Source of the DNA: Meridianimarinicoccus aquatilis
Lineage (GTDB): Bacteria > Pseudomonadota > Alphaproteobacteria > Rhodobacterales > Rhodobacteraceae
Assembly (NCBI RefSeq): GCF_004358675.1
Contig: NZ_SMZO01000002.1
Coordinates: 1-64,000, forward strand
Length of the DNA stretch: 64,000 bases
Direction: 5' to 3'
The notes beneath the pieces are model-generated. The model did not search any database. It saw nothing but the letters and a program-made list of their open reading frames with translations, and was not told the DNA's origin. This document shows positions 27,773 to 36,751 of the stretch, in pieces. A program made the position numbers and the translations under genes. Numbering within the stretch: position 1 is the first letter of the stretch; each line of letters begins with the position of its first letter.

Positions 27773-28981
27773 TCACGACTGCGCGCCCAATCCCAGTTTC
27801 ATCAAACTCCGCCGCAAAGGGGCAAGACCATGCAGGGCCGCAATTCCGCCGCGCCTGAGATCGCGCAGCGGTTTGGGGGCGAGCATTGAGGTCCTGTTAA
27901 GAAGGTCAATGCCTGTCACGCGCAGGGCCACATCGGGCCGCCGGGCGCGGCTATAGCGTTTCAACAAATCTGCGTTTCCAGGGTCTGCTTGCCCGGCGAT
28001 CAGATTCGTCAAAGTCCCGATATCTGTCAAAGACATGTTCAGCCCTTGCGCCCCAATCGGCGGAACCACGTGAGCTGCCTCGGCGACAAGTGCCGTTCGT
28101 TCTGCATCGAACCGGTCAGCGATCTGACTGATGATCGGCCAGATTGTTCGGGATCCCGCGAGAACCAGAGGCCCGTAAAGCCCGCCAGACCGTTCGGTTG
28201 CTGCGGCACTGAAGCTGCTTTCATCCAAGTGCATCAATCGCGCCGCCTCGGGGCCGCGCTCCATCCAGACCACTGCGGAGCAGGGCTTGCCGTCACGGTC
28301 AGACAGTGGGACCAGAGTGAATGGGCCGCCTGAGCGATGGATTTCGGTCGAAATGTTGTCATGGGGCGCATCATGGGTCACGGCAAAGGCTAGCGCCTTT
28401 TGCGCGTAACGCGTGGTGCGAGCGCCAATGCCCGCACAGCTTCGGACGCGTGAATTCCGCCCGTCTGCGCCAACCACCAGCTTTGATGTCAGGTTTGACC
28501 CATCAGACAGGCGCAGGTGCACGGCATTATCGCGGCTGAAGACATCTGAGACCCCAACCCCGGTGTGGTGCGTAACCCGGTCAAGGCTGGCCAGTTCAGC
28601 GACAAATTCCCGGCGCAGCAGCCAATTGGGAAGGTTCCAGCCAAAGGGCAAGCTGCCGATATCAGACGCGCGAAAGTCCCGCAGGAGCCGTGGTGCCGAA
28701 GTGGCGCCGCCCGCATCGACGATACGCATCGTGGCCAATTCCGTCGCGTGGGGGGCGAGCCGTTGCCAAAGACCAATCTCGTCAAGCAGGGTGCGCGACG
28801 GTTGCAACAAAGCTGTCGTGCGAAGATCTGCGTCCGGCTCCGACCCGGAGGTCACAGGAGTTGCTGGATCCACGCACAAAGTGCGGAAACCACTATGAGC
28901 AAAAGCAACCGTAGCTGCCATGCCCGATAATCCACCACCTGCAACGACGATATCGAAGTCATGCGTATGTGCTTGGCTCAT
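27773..28981 (-). CDS. UbiH/UbiF/COQ6-family FAD hydroxylase
   Basis: 402 residues. FAD-binding fold: GxGxxG as VVAGGGLSGMAA near the start, the DG motif VVGADGRNSRVRS in the middle, and the second FAD motif VAEAAHVVPPIGAQGLNMSLTD. The family hydroxylates the ubiquinone ring at the membrane surface. In most members the last motif begins GDAAH; here it is EAAH, a variant I recall in related marine alphaproteobacteria. Which ring carbon it attacks cannot be read from sequence. Confidence 0.88.
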   Translation of the reverse strand: MSQAHTHDFDIVVAGGGLSGMAATVAFAHSGFRTLCVDPATPVTSGSEPDADLRTTALLQPSRTLLDEIGLWQRLAPHATELATMRIVDAGGATSAPRLLRDFRASDIGSLPFGWNLPNWLLRREFVAELASLDRVTHHTGVGVSDVFSRDNAVHLRLSDGSNLTSKLVVGADGRNSRVRSCAGIGARTTRYAQKALAFAVTHDAPHDNISTEIHRSGGPFTLVPLSDRDGKPCSAVVWMERGPEAARLMHLDESSFSAAATERSGGLYGPLVLAGSRTIWPIISQIADRFDAERTALVAEAAHVVPPIGAQGLNMSLTDIGTLTNLIAGQADPGNADLLKRYSRARRPDVALRVTGIDLLNRTSMLAPKPLRDLRRGGIAALHGLAPLRRSLMKLGLGAQS

Positions 28982-29048
28982 CTTGTCTCCAGTGTTGTTT
29001 CGGTTTGGGCATGGCTGCTGCGACCTGTGCGAAGGCCGACCTGGGGTG

Positions 29049-29261
29049 TCAGTCGCCGCGCGAAATCATGATCAGTGCCGCAAATGACGCAAATACCAAC
29101 AGCAGACCCACTGTAATCAGGGCAGAGAAGCCAAACAGGGCAAAACTACCGCCCCAAACAGCCAAGATCGCCACGGCGATGCCCAAGGTTAGAAGCTCCG
29201 ACTTGTTCCATCCAAACAAAACACTCGTCTCGGCTTCGTCAGTGGTTTTTGGGTCTGTCAT
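29049..29261 (-). CDS. Small two-helix membrane protein
   Basis: 70 residues from ATG 29261, preceded by GAGGA at a good spacing; an in-frame extension upstream is rejected for lacking a start site. A polar N-terminus (TDPKTTDEAETS) is followed by two hydrophobic helices (LLTLGIAVAILAVWGGSFALFG-like and ALITVGLLLVFASFAAL). No family recognised. It lies between the HAD gene and the UbiH-like gene on the same strand. Confidence 0.65.
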   Translation of the reverse strand: MTDPKTTDEAETSVLFGWNKSELLTLGIAVAILAVWGGSFALFGFSALITVGLLLVFASFAALIMISRGD

Positions 29262-29301
29262 ATTCTGGGTCCTCGATGGGTAAGTGGAGTTGGAAGCGGG
29301 G

Positions 29302-29970
29302 TTATGTGCGGTTCGTGCGGACCGCCGGGTCAAGAATTGCTTCTAGAAACGCGGCGAGGTCGTCGGTGTGATGGTGAATATGGTCATGCGGGTCTGGGTC
29401 GGGGGCCACATGGACCGTTGCCATTCCCATGTCGTGCGGCACCATCAGGTTGCGCACATCATCTTCGAACATGACTGCACTGTCTGGATGGATGCCGTCA
29501 CGCTTCAAAATGGCGTGGAACGCGTTTGCATGCGGCTTGGGGTGATACTCGGCGTGCTCGACCCCGTAAACGGCATGAAAAATCCCTGACAACCCACGGG
29601 CCGCCAGAACCTGCTCCGCATAGGGGGCAGAGCCGTTGGTGTACACAATCCGCCGCCCCGGCAGCGCGTCAATGGCGCGGCGAAGCTCAGGAGCGGGGTC
29701 GAGGATGTCGAAGCAAATATCGTGAACATCGACAAGATACGGGTCCGGATCCATCCCATGCTCCTGCATGAGGCCGGCAAGGGTGGTTCCGTAGCGCTGC
29801 CAATAGTCGTGGCGCAACGCATCAGCGCTCTGGCGATCGAGGCCGAGTTCACGCATGATATATGCGCTCATTCGTGTGTTGATCTGTTCGAACAACTGCG
29901 ATTGTGGCGGGTACAGGGTATTGTCGAGATCGAACACCCATACGCGACGGTTAATCAAGTCCTGTGGCAT
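29302..29970 (-). CDS. HAD-type pyrimidine 5'-nucleotidase
   Basis: 222 residues. HAD motif I is VFDLDNTLYPP near residue 12; motif II is VYTNGSAPYA; motifs III/IV include KPHANAF and VMFEDDVRNLMVP. The cap region and length match the SDT1/YjjG-like pyrimidine nucleotidase family, which dephosphorylates UMP/CMP or damaged nucleotides. The tail is histidine-rich (HDHIHHHTDD), which is odd but not disabling. It is divergent from the GntR gene by 75 bases. Confidence 0.85.
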   Translation of the reverse strand: MPQDLINRRVWVFDLDNTLYPPQSQLFEQINTRMSAYIMRELGLDRQSADALRHDYWQRYGTTLAGLMQEHGMDPDPYLVDVHDICFDILDPAPELRRAIDALPGRRIVYTNGSAPYAEQVLAARGLSGIFHAVYGVEHAEYHPKPHANAFHAILKRDGIHPDSAVMFEDDVRNLMVPHDMGMATVHVAPDPDPHDHIHHHTDDLAAFLEAILDPAVRTNRT

Positions 29971-30015
29971 GCGCGCTCCGCCTTGTGCAGAGGTGCTTGC
30001 TTGCGCGTTCTGCTG

Positions 30016-30032
30016 GGTATACCGTGGTATGC
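30016..30032 (+). promoter_or_regulatory. Candidate GntR operator upstream of its own gene
   Basis: GTATACC (30017-30023) and GGTATGC (30026-30032) form a near-perfect inverted repeat with a 2-base centre; GGTATACC at 30016-30023 is itself palindromic. The core TACCGTGGTA (30020-30029) recurs on the opposite strand at 32692-32701 before the glycosyltransferase gene. It ends 13 bases before the GntR ATG, fitting autoregulation, and is also 46 bases upstream of the divergent HAD gene. Confidence 0.55.
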
Positions 30033-30045
30033 TAGGGAGAGCGCC

Positions 30046-30708
30046 ATGTCAGTTGTACGGCCGAGTCACAAAGATGCGTACGAGTTGATCCTCGAAGCGA
30101 TAGACGTTGGCGTCTACCGCCCGGGTGATCGGTTGGTCGAGTCTGATCTCGCTGAACGGTTCGGAGTTTCGCGTACGCCCATCCGCGAAGCATTGCAGCG
30201 CCTTGAAACGCAAAGCCTTTTGACGCGCGACGGGCGTAGTCTTATTGTCGCCTCGCTTGATCACAATCAGCTTGCTGAATTGTACGTGGTTAGGGCGGAA
30301 CTGGAGGGGCTGGCTGCCCGGCTTGCGGCGCAGCACGCCACGATCGAGGAAATTCAGGTTCTGCGCGACATGGTTCGCACCGATGCTGACCTCATCAATA
30401 ACCCTTCGGCCCTGTCGCGGGCGAACAGGCGGTTCCACAAGCAGATCCATCTCGCATCTCATAACAGGTATTTGGTGCAGCAACTCGATCTTGTCCACCG
30501 TTCGATGGCACTTTTAGCATCCACATCGCTTGCGGTAGACGGTCGCGGTGAAACGGCTTTGGCCGAACACAGCGCGATTGTTGAAGCTATTGAAGCGCGC
30601 GATAGCGATGGGGCGCATGATGCGTTGAAGGCGCATATCTCGCAGGCGTTCGTGACCCGTTTGCGTCATGACTCGCATGATGTGGGCGATGTCGACGCCG
30701 CCGAGTAA
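30046..30708 (+). CDS. GntR/FadR-family transcriptional regulator
   Basis: 220 residues from ATG 30046, preceded by GGGAGA. N-terminal winged helix with VYRPGDRLVESDLAERFGVSRTPIREALQRLE, the GntR signature. The C-terminal all-helical FCD domain holds the metal/ligand site pattern (RAELEGLAARLAA, NRRFHKQIHLASHN, HSAIVEAIEARD), with histidines in the usual places. Effector unknown, usually a small organic acid or sugar acid. The gene is convergent with the glycosyltransferase with a 6-base gap, and both promoters share TACCGTGGTA. Confidence 0.92.
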   Translation: MSVVRPSHKDAYELILEAIDVGVYRPGDRLVESDLAERFGVSRTPIREALQRLETQSLLTRDGRSLIVASLDHNQLAELYVVRAELEGLAARLAAQHATIEEIQVLRDMVRTDADLINNPSALSRANRRFHKQIHLASHNRYLVQQLDLVHRSMALLASTSLAVDGRGETALAEHSAIVEAIEARDSDGAHDALKAHISQAFVTRLRHDSHDVGDVDAAE

Positions 30709-30714
30709 GTGGCG

Positions 30715-32631
30715 TCAGCCGGAGGCGAGTGAGGTTTCGGTGTGGCTGCCCGGCACACCGTGTTCTGTTTTGTCCCAGAAGAACGGTTTGTACATCATTT
30801 CAATCAACGCTTTGACGGCGGCCAATGTCGTCATCATGTAGTACAAATTGAGCGTCAAAACCCAAGGAAGCATCCAACGTCGGCCCGCGCGGCGCAAAGC
30901 CATCGCGGCCAGAGTTAGGTTGACGGCTTCAGCAAGAACCAAAAGCCCAGTGATCGCCGCAAGCCCGTAAAACCCCAGCGCGCCTGTCAAAGGGTGTGGC
31001 AAGCCAAAAGCCACCAGCCACCACGTCCACAGGATTGGCGCGGTGATCGCTTGAACAAGCGATGCAAGAAACATGACCTGAAAGCCCAAGAAACCCAAGG
31101 GGCCCAGGTCCGACCAAAGTCGTCGCGGGTGGCGCATGTGCGTGACATAGGTCATCGCATAGCCCTTCAACCAACGGGACCTTTGCCGAACCCAAGGCCA
31201 GATCCTGCAATTGGCTTCTTCAAGTGTGGTGCTGTCGATGAGTTCGGTCCGATACCCGAAACGTGCTAGTCGAATGCCAAGATCTGCGTCCTCGGTGACG
31301 TTAAACGCATCCCAGCGGCCCAGCTGTTCCAGAACATGCTTGCGAAAAAAAATTGTCGTCCCGCCCAAGGGGATCGGCATATTCAACCGAGCGACACCGG
31401 GTAAAATCATTCCGAACCAGATCGCGTAATCAATTGTGAAACATCGCGATAGCCAGTTCTGTCGCGCATTGTAGAACGACAGTCGGCCTTGCAGGCAGGC
31501 CACTTCTTCGGGCGCAACCGCAAAGCGTGATACCACGTGAGCGATCTGATCGGGCTCTGGCGCGTCCTCGGCATCATAGACACCGACAATGCTGCCGCGG
31601 CAGTGATCCAGCGCATAGTTCATTGCACGTGGCTTTGTGCGCACGCTTCCATCGGGAACAACAATAACCCGAACCGAGGGCGGCAGGATCGTCGCGGCCA
31701 GACACGTGCGGGTGACCTTGTCTTCGGCATCGACGACAAGGCAAATATCGAGCAGTGCATGGGGGTATTTCAAACGGGCGAGGCGGCGCAACAAATGCCC
31801 CGCGATCCGTTCTTCGCGAAAAAGCGGAACAAGCAAGGATACGACGGGGCGCTGCAAATGTGCGGGGGGATGAAGCTGGACAACCCGCTCTGGCTCAGGC
31901 GGACGTTCGCGCGACTGGATCAGGGCGGTATAGCACGCCATCGCCTTCAATCCGGTCAGCGCCAACAGCGCTGTCAAAGCCACGATCATCAACAGCGCAA
32001 ATGTTGCGGAGGGTGAAACTATAGTTGCAGCCGCTAGAGTGCCAACCGTGCCCAACATAATTGCCCGAAACAGACCGCCCGGCCAAGACCGGCAACTGTC
32101 TGTTTCAGGCAAGTGCGTTTCACTGCGTGATCGAACATCTTGTGGGAACGTCAGCGCAATGGATTCTTGCAGGTCTGCTTCGGTAATCAGCGCCATCATG
32201 ACCGTGCCGAACCGGGCCTCGTACTCTGCCCGATGCTTCACGAACAGGTCTGGATACACAACAGCGATGACAGTTGCAGCACCGATGCGCCGCCAAGGCA
32301 TACACCGGGCCTTCAGGCAATGCGCCAACCCCATTTCCTGTGCCAGCATCCCATCCGGTGGATCCGTTCCCAGATCAAGTCGCCGCGCGGCCCATTGCCG
32401 TTCGAGCGCAGCCAAGATGGCATTGTCGGTCAGTCCAGCATCGGAGCGCAGCATATCCCCAAGCCGGACATTCATTGTGCGCTGCCGCTGCAGGCAGCTG
32501 CTGATCTGGCCTCGGGTCACCAAACCTTGTTCTGCAAGAATATCGCCCAGCAATGGCCGCACCTGATCGCTTGTGGCCGATGGGGCGGGCACAGCGGATG
32601 TGGCGGCAATCGACAGATGCGGGCGGTTCAT
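30715..32631 (-). CDS. MshEN-GT2 membrane glycosyltransferase
   Basis: 638 residues. Residues ~26-95 resemble the GspE/MshE N-terminal domain (LGDILAEQGLVTRGQIS, RLGDMLRSDAGLTD), which in other proteins binds c-di-GMP. Two helices (~190-235) lead into a family 2 glycosyltransferase with VVDAEDKVT, DAEDAPEPDQI, GGTTIFFRKHVLEQLGRWD, TEDADLGIRLARFGY and QRSRWLKGY, the cellulose-synthase-like D,D,D,QxxRW set. C-terminal helices (about 5) anchor the product channel. Likely a processive exopolysaccharide synthase or N4-type envelope glycosyltransferase, possibly c-di-GMP-controlled. Confidence 0.85.
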   Translation of the reverse strand: MNRPHLSIAATSAVPAPSATSDQVRPLLGDILAEQGLVTRGQISSCLQRQRTMNVRLGDMLRSDAGLTDNAILAALERQWAARRLDLGTDPPDGMLAQEMGLAHCLKARCMPWRRIGAATVIAVVYPDLFVKHRAEYEARFGTVMMALITEADLQESIALTFPQDVRSRSETHLPETDSCRSWPGGLFRAIMLGTVGTLAAATIVSPSATFALLMIVALTALLALTGLKAMACYTALIQSRERPPEPERVVQLHPPAHLQRPVVSLLVPLFREERIAGHLLRRLARLKYPHALLDICLVVDAEDKVTRTCLAATILPPSVRVIVVPDGSVRTKPRAMNYALDHCRGSIVGVYDAEDAPEPDQIAHVVSRFAVAPEEVACLQGRLSFYNARQNWLSRCFTIDYAIWFGMILPGVARLNMPIPLGGTTIFFRKHVLEQLGRWDAFNVTEDADLGIRLARFGYRTELIDSTTLEEANCRIWPWVRQRSRWLKGYAMTYVTHMRHPRRLWSDLGPLGFLGFQVMFLASLVQAITAPILWTWWLVAFGLPHPLTGALGFYGLAAITGLLVLAEAVNLTLAAMALRRAGRRWMLPWVLTLNLYYMMTTLAAVKALIEMMYKPFFWDKTEHGVPGSHTETSLASG

Positions 32632-32691
32632 GCAAAACTGGTCCCAGACAGTGACCAGATCAGCTTTTGCAGAAGATAGTTAATGTGAGTT

Positions 32692-32701
32692 TACCACGGT
32701 A
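32692..32701 (-). promoter_or_regulatory. Second TACCGTGGTA element, upstream of glycosyltransferase
   Basis: On the minus strand this reads TACCGTGGTA with a preceding GGGC and a following AACT; 61 bases before the glycosyltransferase ATG (32631). The same ten bases precede the GntR gene at 30020-30029, followed there by TGCT. Confidence 0.5.
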
Positions 32702-32723
32702 GCCCCGCGGCGCAGATCGAGGC

Positions 32724-33866
32724 TTAGCTCAGCGCCGCGCGGAACCGTTCGAACAGGTAAAAACTGTCCTGTGGTCCTGGGCTGGCTTCGGGGTGGTGCT
32801 GCACAGAGAACACTGGTTTGTTGTCCAAGCGAATGCCGCAGTTTGAGCCATCGAACAACGATACGTGAGTTTCCGATACGCCTGCTGGCAAGGTCTGACT
32901 GTCCACCGTGAAGCCGTGGTTCATCGACGTGATTTCGACCTTCCCGGTTTCCAGATCTTTAACCGGATGGTTCGCCCCATGATGCCCGTGGTTCATCTTG
33001 ACGGTCCGCGCACCAAGCGCGAGTGCCAGCATCTGGTGACCCAGGCAAATCCCGAACACTGGAAGATCGCGCGCAAGAATTCCTTGAATCATCGGCACGG
33101 CATACGCACCTGTTGCCGCCGGATCGCCGGGCCCGTTTGACAGGAACACGCCGTGAGGATCATGCGCAAGCACGTCCTCTGCTGTGGCAGATGCGGGCAG
33201 AACAGTCACATCGCATCCGGCACTGGCGAGGCAGCGCAGGATATTGCGCTTTGCACCATAATCGACGGCAACAACCCGCGGCGCATCGGTGCCAGTGCGG
33301 GTTCCATACCCATCAGGCCAAGCCCAGCGGGTTTCGTTCCAGCGATAGGACTGGGCGCAGGTCACGTCTTTTGCCAGATCCCGGCCCACCAACCCTTCGA
33401 AACCGCGCGCGGCAGCGACGAGGGCGGCCAGATCAAAGTTGCCATCAGGGGCGTGTTGCATGGCCACATGCGGTGCGCCCTGCTGACGAATCGCCCGAGT
33501 GAGACGGCGTGTATCAAGCCCGCCCATACCAATACGTCCGCGCTTGGCCAGCCAGTTGCCAACCGTATCGGTCATCCGCCAGTTCGACGGCTCCGTGGGA
33601 TCCCACTTCACGATCATGCCAGCCGCAACCGGGTCGGCAGTTTCGTCGTCATCTGGGTTCACACCGGTGTTGCCGATATGCGGGAATGTGAAGGTCACGA
33701 TCTGGCCCGCATAGGACGGGTCGGTCATGATTTCCTGATATCCGGTCATCGCGGTATTGAAGCAAAGCTCGGCGGTTGTGATGCCGGTCGCGCCAAAGCC
33801 GCGGCCGTAGAACAGCGTGCCATCTGCGAGGGCAAGGCAGGCGGTTGGGGCGGCGTGAGCGGGCAT
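32724..33866 (-). CDS. carA: Carbamoyl phosphate synthase small subunit
   Basis: 380 residues from ATG 33866, preceded by GAGGAAG. N-terminal CPSase domain with CLALADGTLFYGRGFGA and MTGYQEIMTDPSY; C-terminal class I glutaminase with the nucleophile in FGICLGHQMLALALGA and the His/Glu pair in VQHHPEASPGP. Releases ammonia from glutamine for carbamoyl phosphate (arginine and pyrimidine). The partner carB is not in this window. Confidence 0.97.
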   Translation of the reverse strand: MPAHAAPTACLALADGTLFYGRGFGATGITTAELCFNTAMTGYQEIMTDPSYAGQIVTFTFPHIGNTGVNPDDDETADPVAAGMIVKWDPTEPSNWRMTDTVGNWLAKRGRIGMGGLDTRRLTRAIRQQGAPHVAMQHAPDGNFDLAALVAAARGFEGLVGRDLAKDVTCAQSYRWNETRWAWPDGYGTRTGTDAPRVVAVDYGAKRNILRCLASAGCDVTVLPASATAEDVLAHDPHGVFLSNGPGDPAATGAYAVPMIQGILARDLPVFGICLGHQMLALALGARTVKMNHGHHGANHPVKDLETGKVEITSMNHGFTVDSQTLPAGVSETHVSLFDGSNCGIRLDNKPVFSVQHHPEASPGPQDSFYLFERFRAALS

Positions 33867-34024
33867 GGCGGGTCTTCCTCGGCTGAACGGGATCAAATCG
33901 AGTGATCCCTAAGGCGACCCTGTGCGCGGGTCAAGCACGTGCGGCCCTGTTCTGGCACAAACGCTTGCCATATCGCTACCTGAGCCTTAAATGATGCGTC
34001 CAAATCTTAAAGGGTTCCTTGCTC

Positions 34025-34492
34025 ATGCTGCTCAGAGACAAGATTGCGAGTTCACTGAAGGTCGCCATGAAGGAAAGGGATGCTACCCGCTTGTGCACCC
34101 TTCGTCTGATAACGGCGGCGATCAACGACCTTGAAATCGCGAAGCGTGGCTGTGAAGAGGGCGCGCAAACGCCTGTTTCTGACGAAGAAGTTCGCACAAT
34201 TCTTGCAAAAATGATCCGCCAACGTGCGGACAGCACCCGCGCCTATGAAGAGGCAGGGCGGCTGGAGTTGGCAGAACAGGAACAGGCCGAAGTCGAAATT
34301 ATCGAAGGTTTCATGCCGCGCCAATTGTCGGACGATGAGAAGGCGCAGGCGATTCAGACGGCCATCACTGATTCTGGTGCAGAATCGATCCGTGACATGG
34401 GCAAGGTCATGGGGTTGCTCAAACAACGTCACGCAGGCCGCATGGATTTCTCAACGGTTAGCCCTGCAGTGCGCGACCGATTGGTCAGCTAG
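34025..34492 (+). CDS. GatB/YqeY domain protein
   Basis: 155 residues from ATG 34025 (a TTG six bases earlier is less likely). Typical YqeY beginning LLRDKIASSLKVAMKERD and the segments TRLCTLRLITAAINDLEIAKRG, ILAKMIRQRADS, FMPRQLSDDE, DMGKVMGLLKQRHAGRMD. The domain is related to the tRNA-binding tail of the amidotransferase GatB; stand-alone copies are common but poorly understood. It is divergent from carA. The last 8 bases overlap the convergent DUF2244 gene. Confidence 0.88.
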   Translation: MLLRDKIASSLKVAMKERDATRLCTLRLITAAINDLEIAKRGCEEGAQTPVSDEEVRTILAKMIRQRADSTRAYEEAGRLELAEQEQAEVEIIEGFMPRQLSDDEKAQAIQTAITDSGAESIRDMGKVMGLLKQRHAGRMDFSTVSPAVRDRLVS

Positions 34493-35069
34493 GCCTGTCT
34501 TCTGGGCCGCTGTGGGAGCCACCGGTGGTCCCGGTCGCGATAATCCGTCCCAACAAATCACGCAGGCTTTGGTGCAGCGCGACGCGCTCGTCCTCAGACA
34601 GGAACGCGCCTAACTCAACCTCGCGGCCCGAGCCTTTCAGGGTGACATAGCTGGGCACAGGCCCGCCTTTTGCATGCAATTGAACGCTGACCCAATAGGG
34701 ATTGGCTTCCCAAGTCAGGGGCGGCTTGTTCCGCGCCGTGCGCGTCAGTTTGGCATGATCTGACCACAACGTAAGCTCTTCAAGGATTTCGCCGTCGCGA
34801 TAGTTCTTTTGCATCAGGCCATACATCAGCCAAAGTGCGCCGAGCACAAATGGCGCAAGCCCCCACAAGATCGGTGTCCCCAATACTGCCAGCAGCGGCA
34901 GCAGCAACAGGGTGAACGTTGCAAGAATGAAGGCCGCGAACCCGCGCTTGGGCAAAGACCGATGCGGCCACAGATGAAGCTCTGCCAGGGGCGGCTCGCC
35001 CTGCGCATGCAAAGAGGCCCCGGTAATGTCCGGGGCCTGCTTTGTTTCATTGACCCATTCGATTGGCAT
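34485..35069 (-). CDS. DUF2244 family membrane protein
   Basis: 194 residues. Two adjacent membrane helices (FAAFILATFTLLLLPLLAVLG and LWGLAPFVLGALWLMYGLM, about 43-85) followed by a soluble domain with NPYWVSVQLHAKGG and ELGAFLSEDERVAL, the DUF2244 pattern. Function unknown; the family is commonly near cytochrome oxidase genes in alphaproteobacteria, as here (ctaD ends 23 bases upstream). The first ~20 codons contain the hairpin at 35015-35038; a TTG after the hairpin could be an alternative start. Confidence 0.82.
   Translation of the reverse strand: MPIEWVNETKQAPDITGASLHAQGEPPLAELHLWPHRSLPKRGFAAFILATFTLLLLPLLAVLGTPILWGLAPFVLGALWLMYGLMQKNYRDGEILEELTLWSDHAKLTRTARNKPPLTWEANPYWVSVQLHAKGGPVPSYVTLKGSGREVELGAFLSEDERVALHQSLRDLLGRIIATGTTGGSHSGPEDRPS
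35015..35038 (-). terminator. GC-rich hairpin inside the start of DUF2244, after ctaD
   Basis: AGGCCCCGG (35015-35023) and CCGGGGCCT (35030-35038) make a perfect 9-bp stem with a TAATGT loop. In the leftward direction it lies 54 bases after the ctaD stop and is followed by CTTTGC. It could attenuate read-through from ctaD, but it is inside codons of DUF2244 as annotated. Confidence 0.5.
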
Positions 35070-35092
35070 CTCAGGTCAGGTCCGATTTCGCG

Positions 35093-36751
35093 CTAATGCG
35101 CGTGGCCCTTGTCCCAGTCCGACTGCTTGGGAAGCGTTTCAAACGTATGCTCCGGCGGCGGTGTGGGCAGGGTCCATTCCAGCGTGTCTGCGTACTCGTT
35201 CCAGTAGTTGTTCTCGGTGATGCGCTTTCCGCGTGTCAGCGTGTAAAACACAATCCCGATGAACAGCAGGAACGATGCAAAGGACAAGAACGCACCCATC
35301 GAGCTGACGAAGTTCCACTGAGCGTAAGCTTCGGGATAGTCGATGTACCGTCGTGGCATACCCTGACGGCCCAAGAAGTGCTGTGGGAAGAAGGTCAGGT
35401 TTGCGCCGACAAACATCATCCAGAAGTGCACTTTGCCCCAGAACTCTGGATATTCCCGACCCGACATTTTGCCGATGTAGAAGTAGATACCGGCAAAGAT
35501 TGCGAACACGGCCCCGAGGCTCATGACATAGTGGAAGTGCGCAACGACATAATAAGTGTCATGATAGGCGCGGTCGATGGCTGCCTGGCTCAACACGATG
35601 CCGGTCACACCGCCTACGGTGAACAGGAACAGGAACCCGAAGGCCCAAAGCATGGGAACCTTGAATTCGATAGATCCACTCCACATCGTGGCGATCCAGC
35701 TGAACACTTTAACGCCGGTTGGCACCGCGATGACCATGGTTGCCAGCATGAAATAGCTCTGCTGTGTCAGCGACATACCAACGGTGTACATGTGGTGCGC
35801 CCAAACGACGAAGCCAAGAACACCGATCGCGATCATTGCCCAGACCATCGGCAGGTAGCCGAAGATTGGCTTGCGCGAGAATGTCGCGATCACGTGGCTG
35901 ATGATGCCAAAGCCGGGAAGGATGATGATGTACACTTCCGGGTGTCCGAAGAACCACAAGATGTGCTGATACAGGATCGGATCGCCGCCGCCTTCAGGTT
36001 GGAAGAAGGTTGTGCCGAAGTTCCGGTCTGTCAGCAGCATTGTGATGGCGCCGGCCAGAACGGGCAGGGCCAAAAGGATCAGCCATGCAGTGACAAAGAT
36101 CGACCAAGAGAACAGCGGAACCTTGAACAAGGTCATGCCGGGCGCGCGCATGTTCAGGAATGTCGTGATCATGTTGATCGCACCGAGGATCGACGACGCG
36201 CCAGATACGTGCACCGCGAAAATCGCAAGGTCCATCGACATGCCCGCTTCCGAGGTCGACAGCGGCGGATACAACACCCACCCCACGCCAGACCCCATCT
36301 GGCTATTGCCGCCGGGGGCCAACATCGATGCGACGCCGAGAGCCACGCCGGTGATGAACAGCCAGAAAGACAGGTTGTTCAGGCGCGGAAACGCCATATC
36401 CGGTGCGCCGATCTGGAGCGGCATGAAATAGTTGCCAAAACCGCCGAACAGGGCTGGAATCACAACAAAGAACATCATGAGGACACCGTGATAGGTAATC
36501 ATGACGTTCCAGAGGTGGCCGTTCGGTGTGCAGGGGGCGGCCATGAAGCCTTCCTGGCACATGTACTGAACACCTGGATGCATAAGCTCCAGACGCATGT
36601 ACACGGTGAACGCGACTGAAATGAAACCGACAATGCCGGCTGCAAACAGGTAAAGAATCCCAATGTCCTTGTGGTTGGTGGACATGAACCAGCGGGTAAA
36701 CCAGCCGCGCTGGTCCCCGTCTTCATGGCTGTGAATGGCTGCGTCGGCCAT
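35093..36751 (-). CDS. ctaD: aa3-type cytochrome c oxidase subunit I
   Basis: 552 residues, 12 membrane helices. Begins [15 protein letters not shown] like the Rhodobacter aa3 subunit. Haem/copper ligands and channels: [11 protein letters not shown] (haem a), [14 protein letters not shown] (CuB histidine, the E286-equivalent and the Tyr cross-link), [10 protein letters not shown] (CuB pair), [10 protein letters not shown] (K-channel lysine), [11 protein letters not shown] (D-channel entry) and VAHFHYVMS (haem a and a3). Reduces O2 and pumps protons. Stands apart from subunits II/III; ctaA is 13 kb away. GGGAGG precedes the ATG. Confidence 0.98.
   Translation of the reverse strand: MADAAIHSHEDGDQRGWFTRWFMSTNHKDIGILYLFAAGIVGFISVAFTVYMRLELMHPGVQYMCQEGFMAAPCTPNGHLWNVMITYHGVLMMFFVVIPALFGGFGNYFMPLQIGAPDMAFPRLNNLSFWLFITGVALGVASMLAPGGNSQMGSGVGWVLYPPLSTSEAGMSMDLAIFAVHVSGASSILGAINMITTFLNMRAPGMTLFKVPLFSWSIFVTAWLILLALPVLAGAITMLLTDRNFGTTFFQPEGGGDPILYQHILWFFGHPEVYIIILPGFGIISHVIATFSRKPIFGYLPMVWAMIAIGVLGFVVWAHHMYTVGMSLTQQSYFMLATMVIAVPTGVKVFSWIATMWSGSIEFKVPMLWAFGFLFLFTVGGVTGIVLSQAAIDRAYHDTYYVVAHFHYVMSLGAVFAIFAGIYFYIGKMSGREYPEFWGKVHFWMMFVGANLTFFPQHFLGRQGMPRRYIDYPEAYAQWNFVSSMGAFLSFASFLLFIGIVFYTLTRGKRITENNYWNEYADTLEWTLPTPPPEHTFETLPKQSDWDKGHAH

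Noticed and set aside
35063-36619. 518-codon open frame antisense to ctaD
   Set aside because: It mirrors ctaD codon by codon, is rich in His/Asp/Glu from the complement of hydrophobic codons, has no ribosome site and no recognisable domain.
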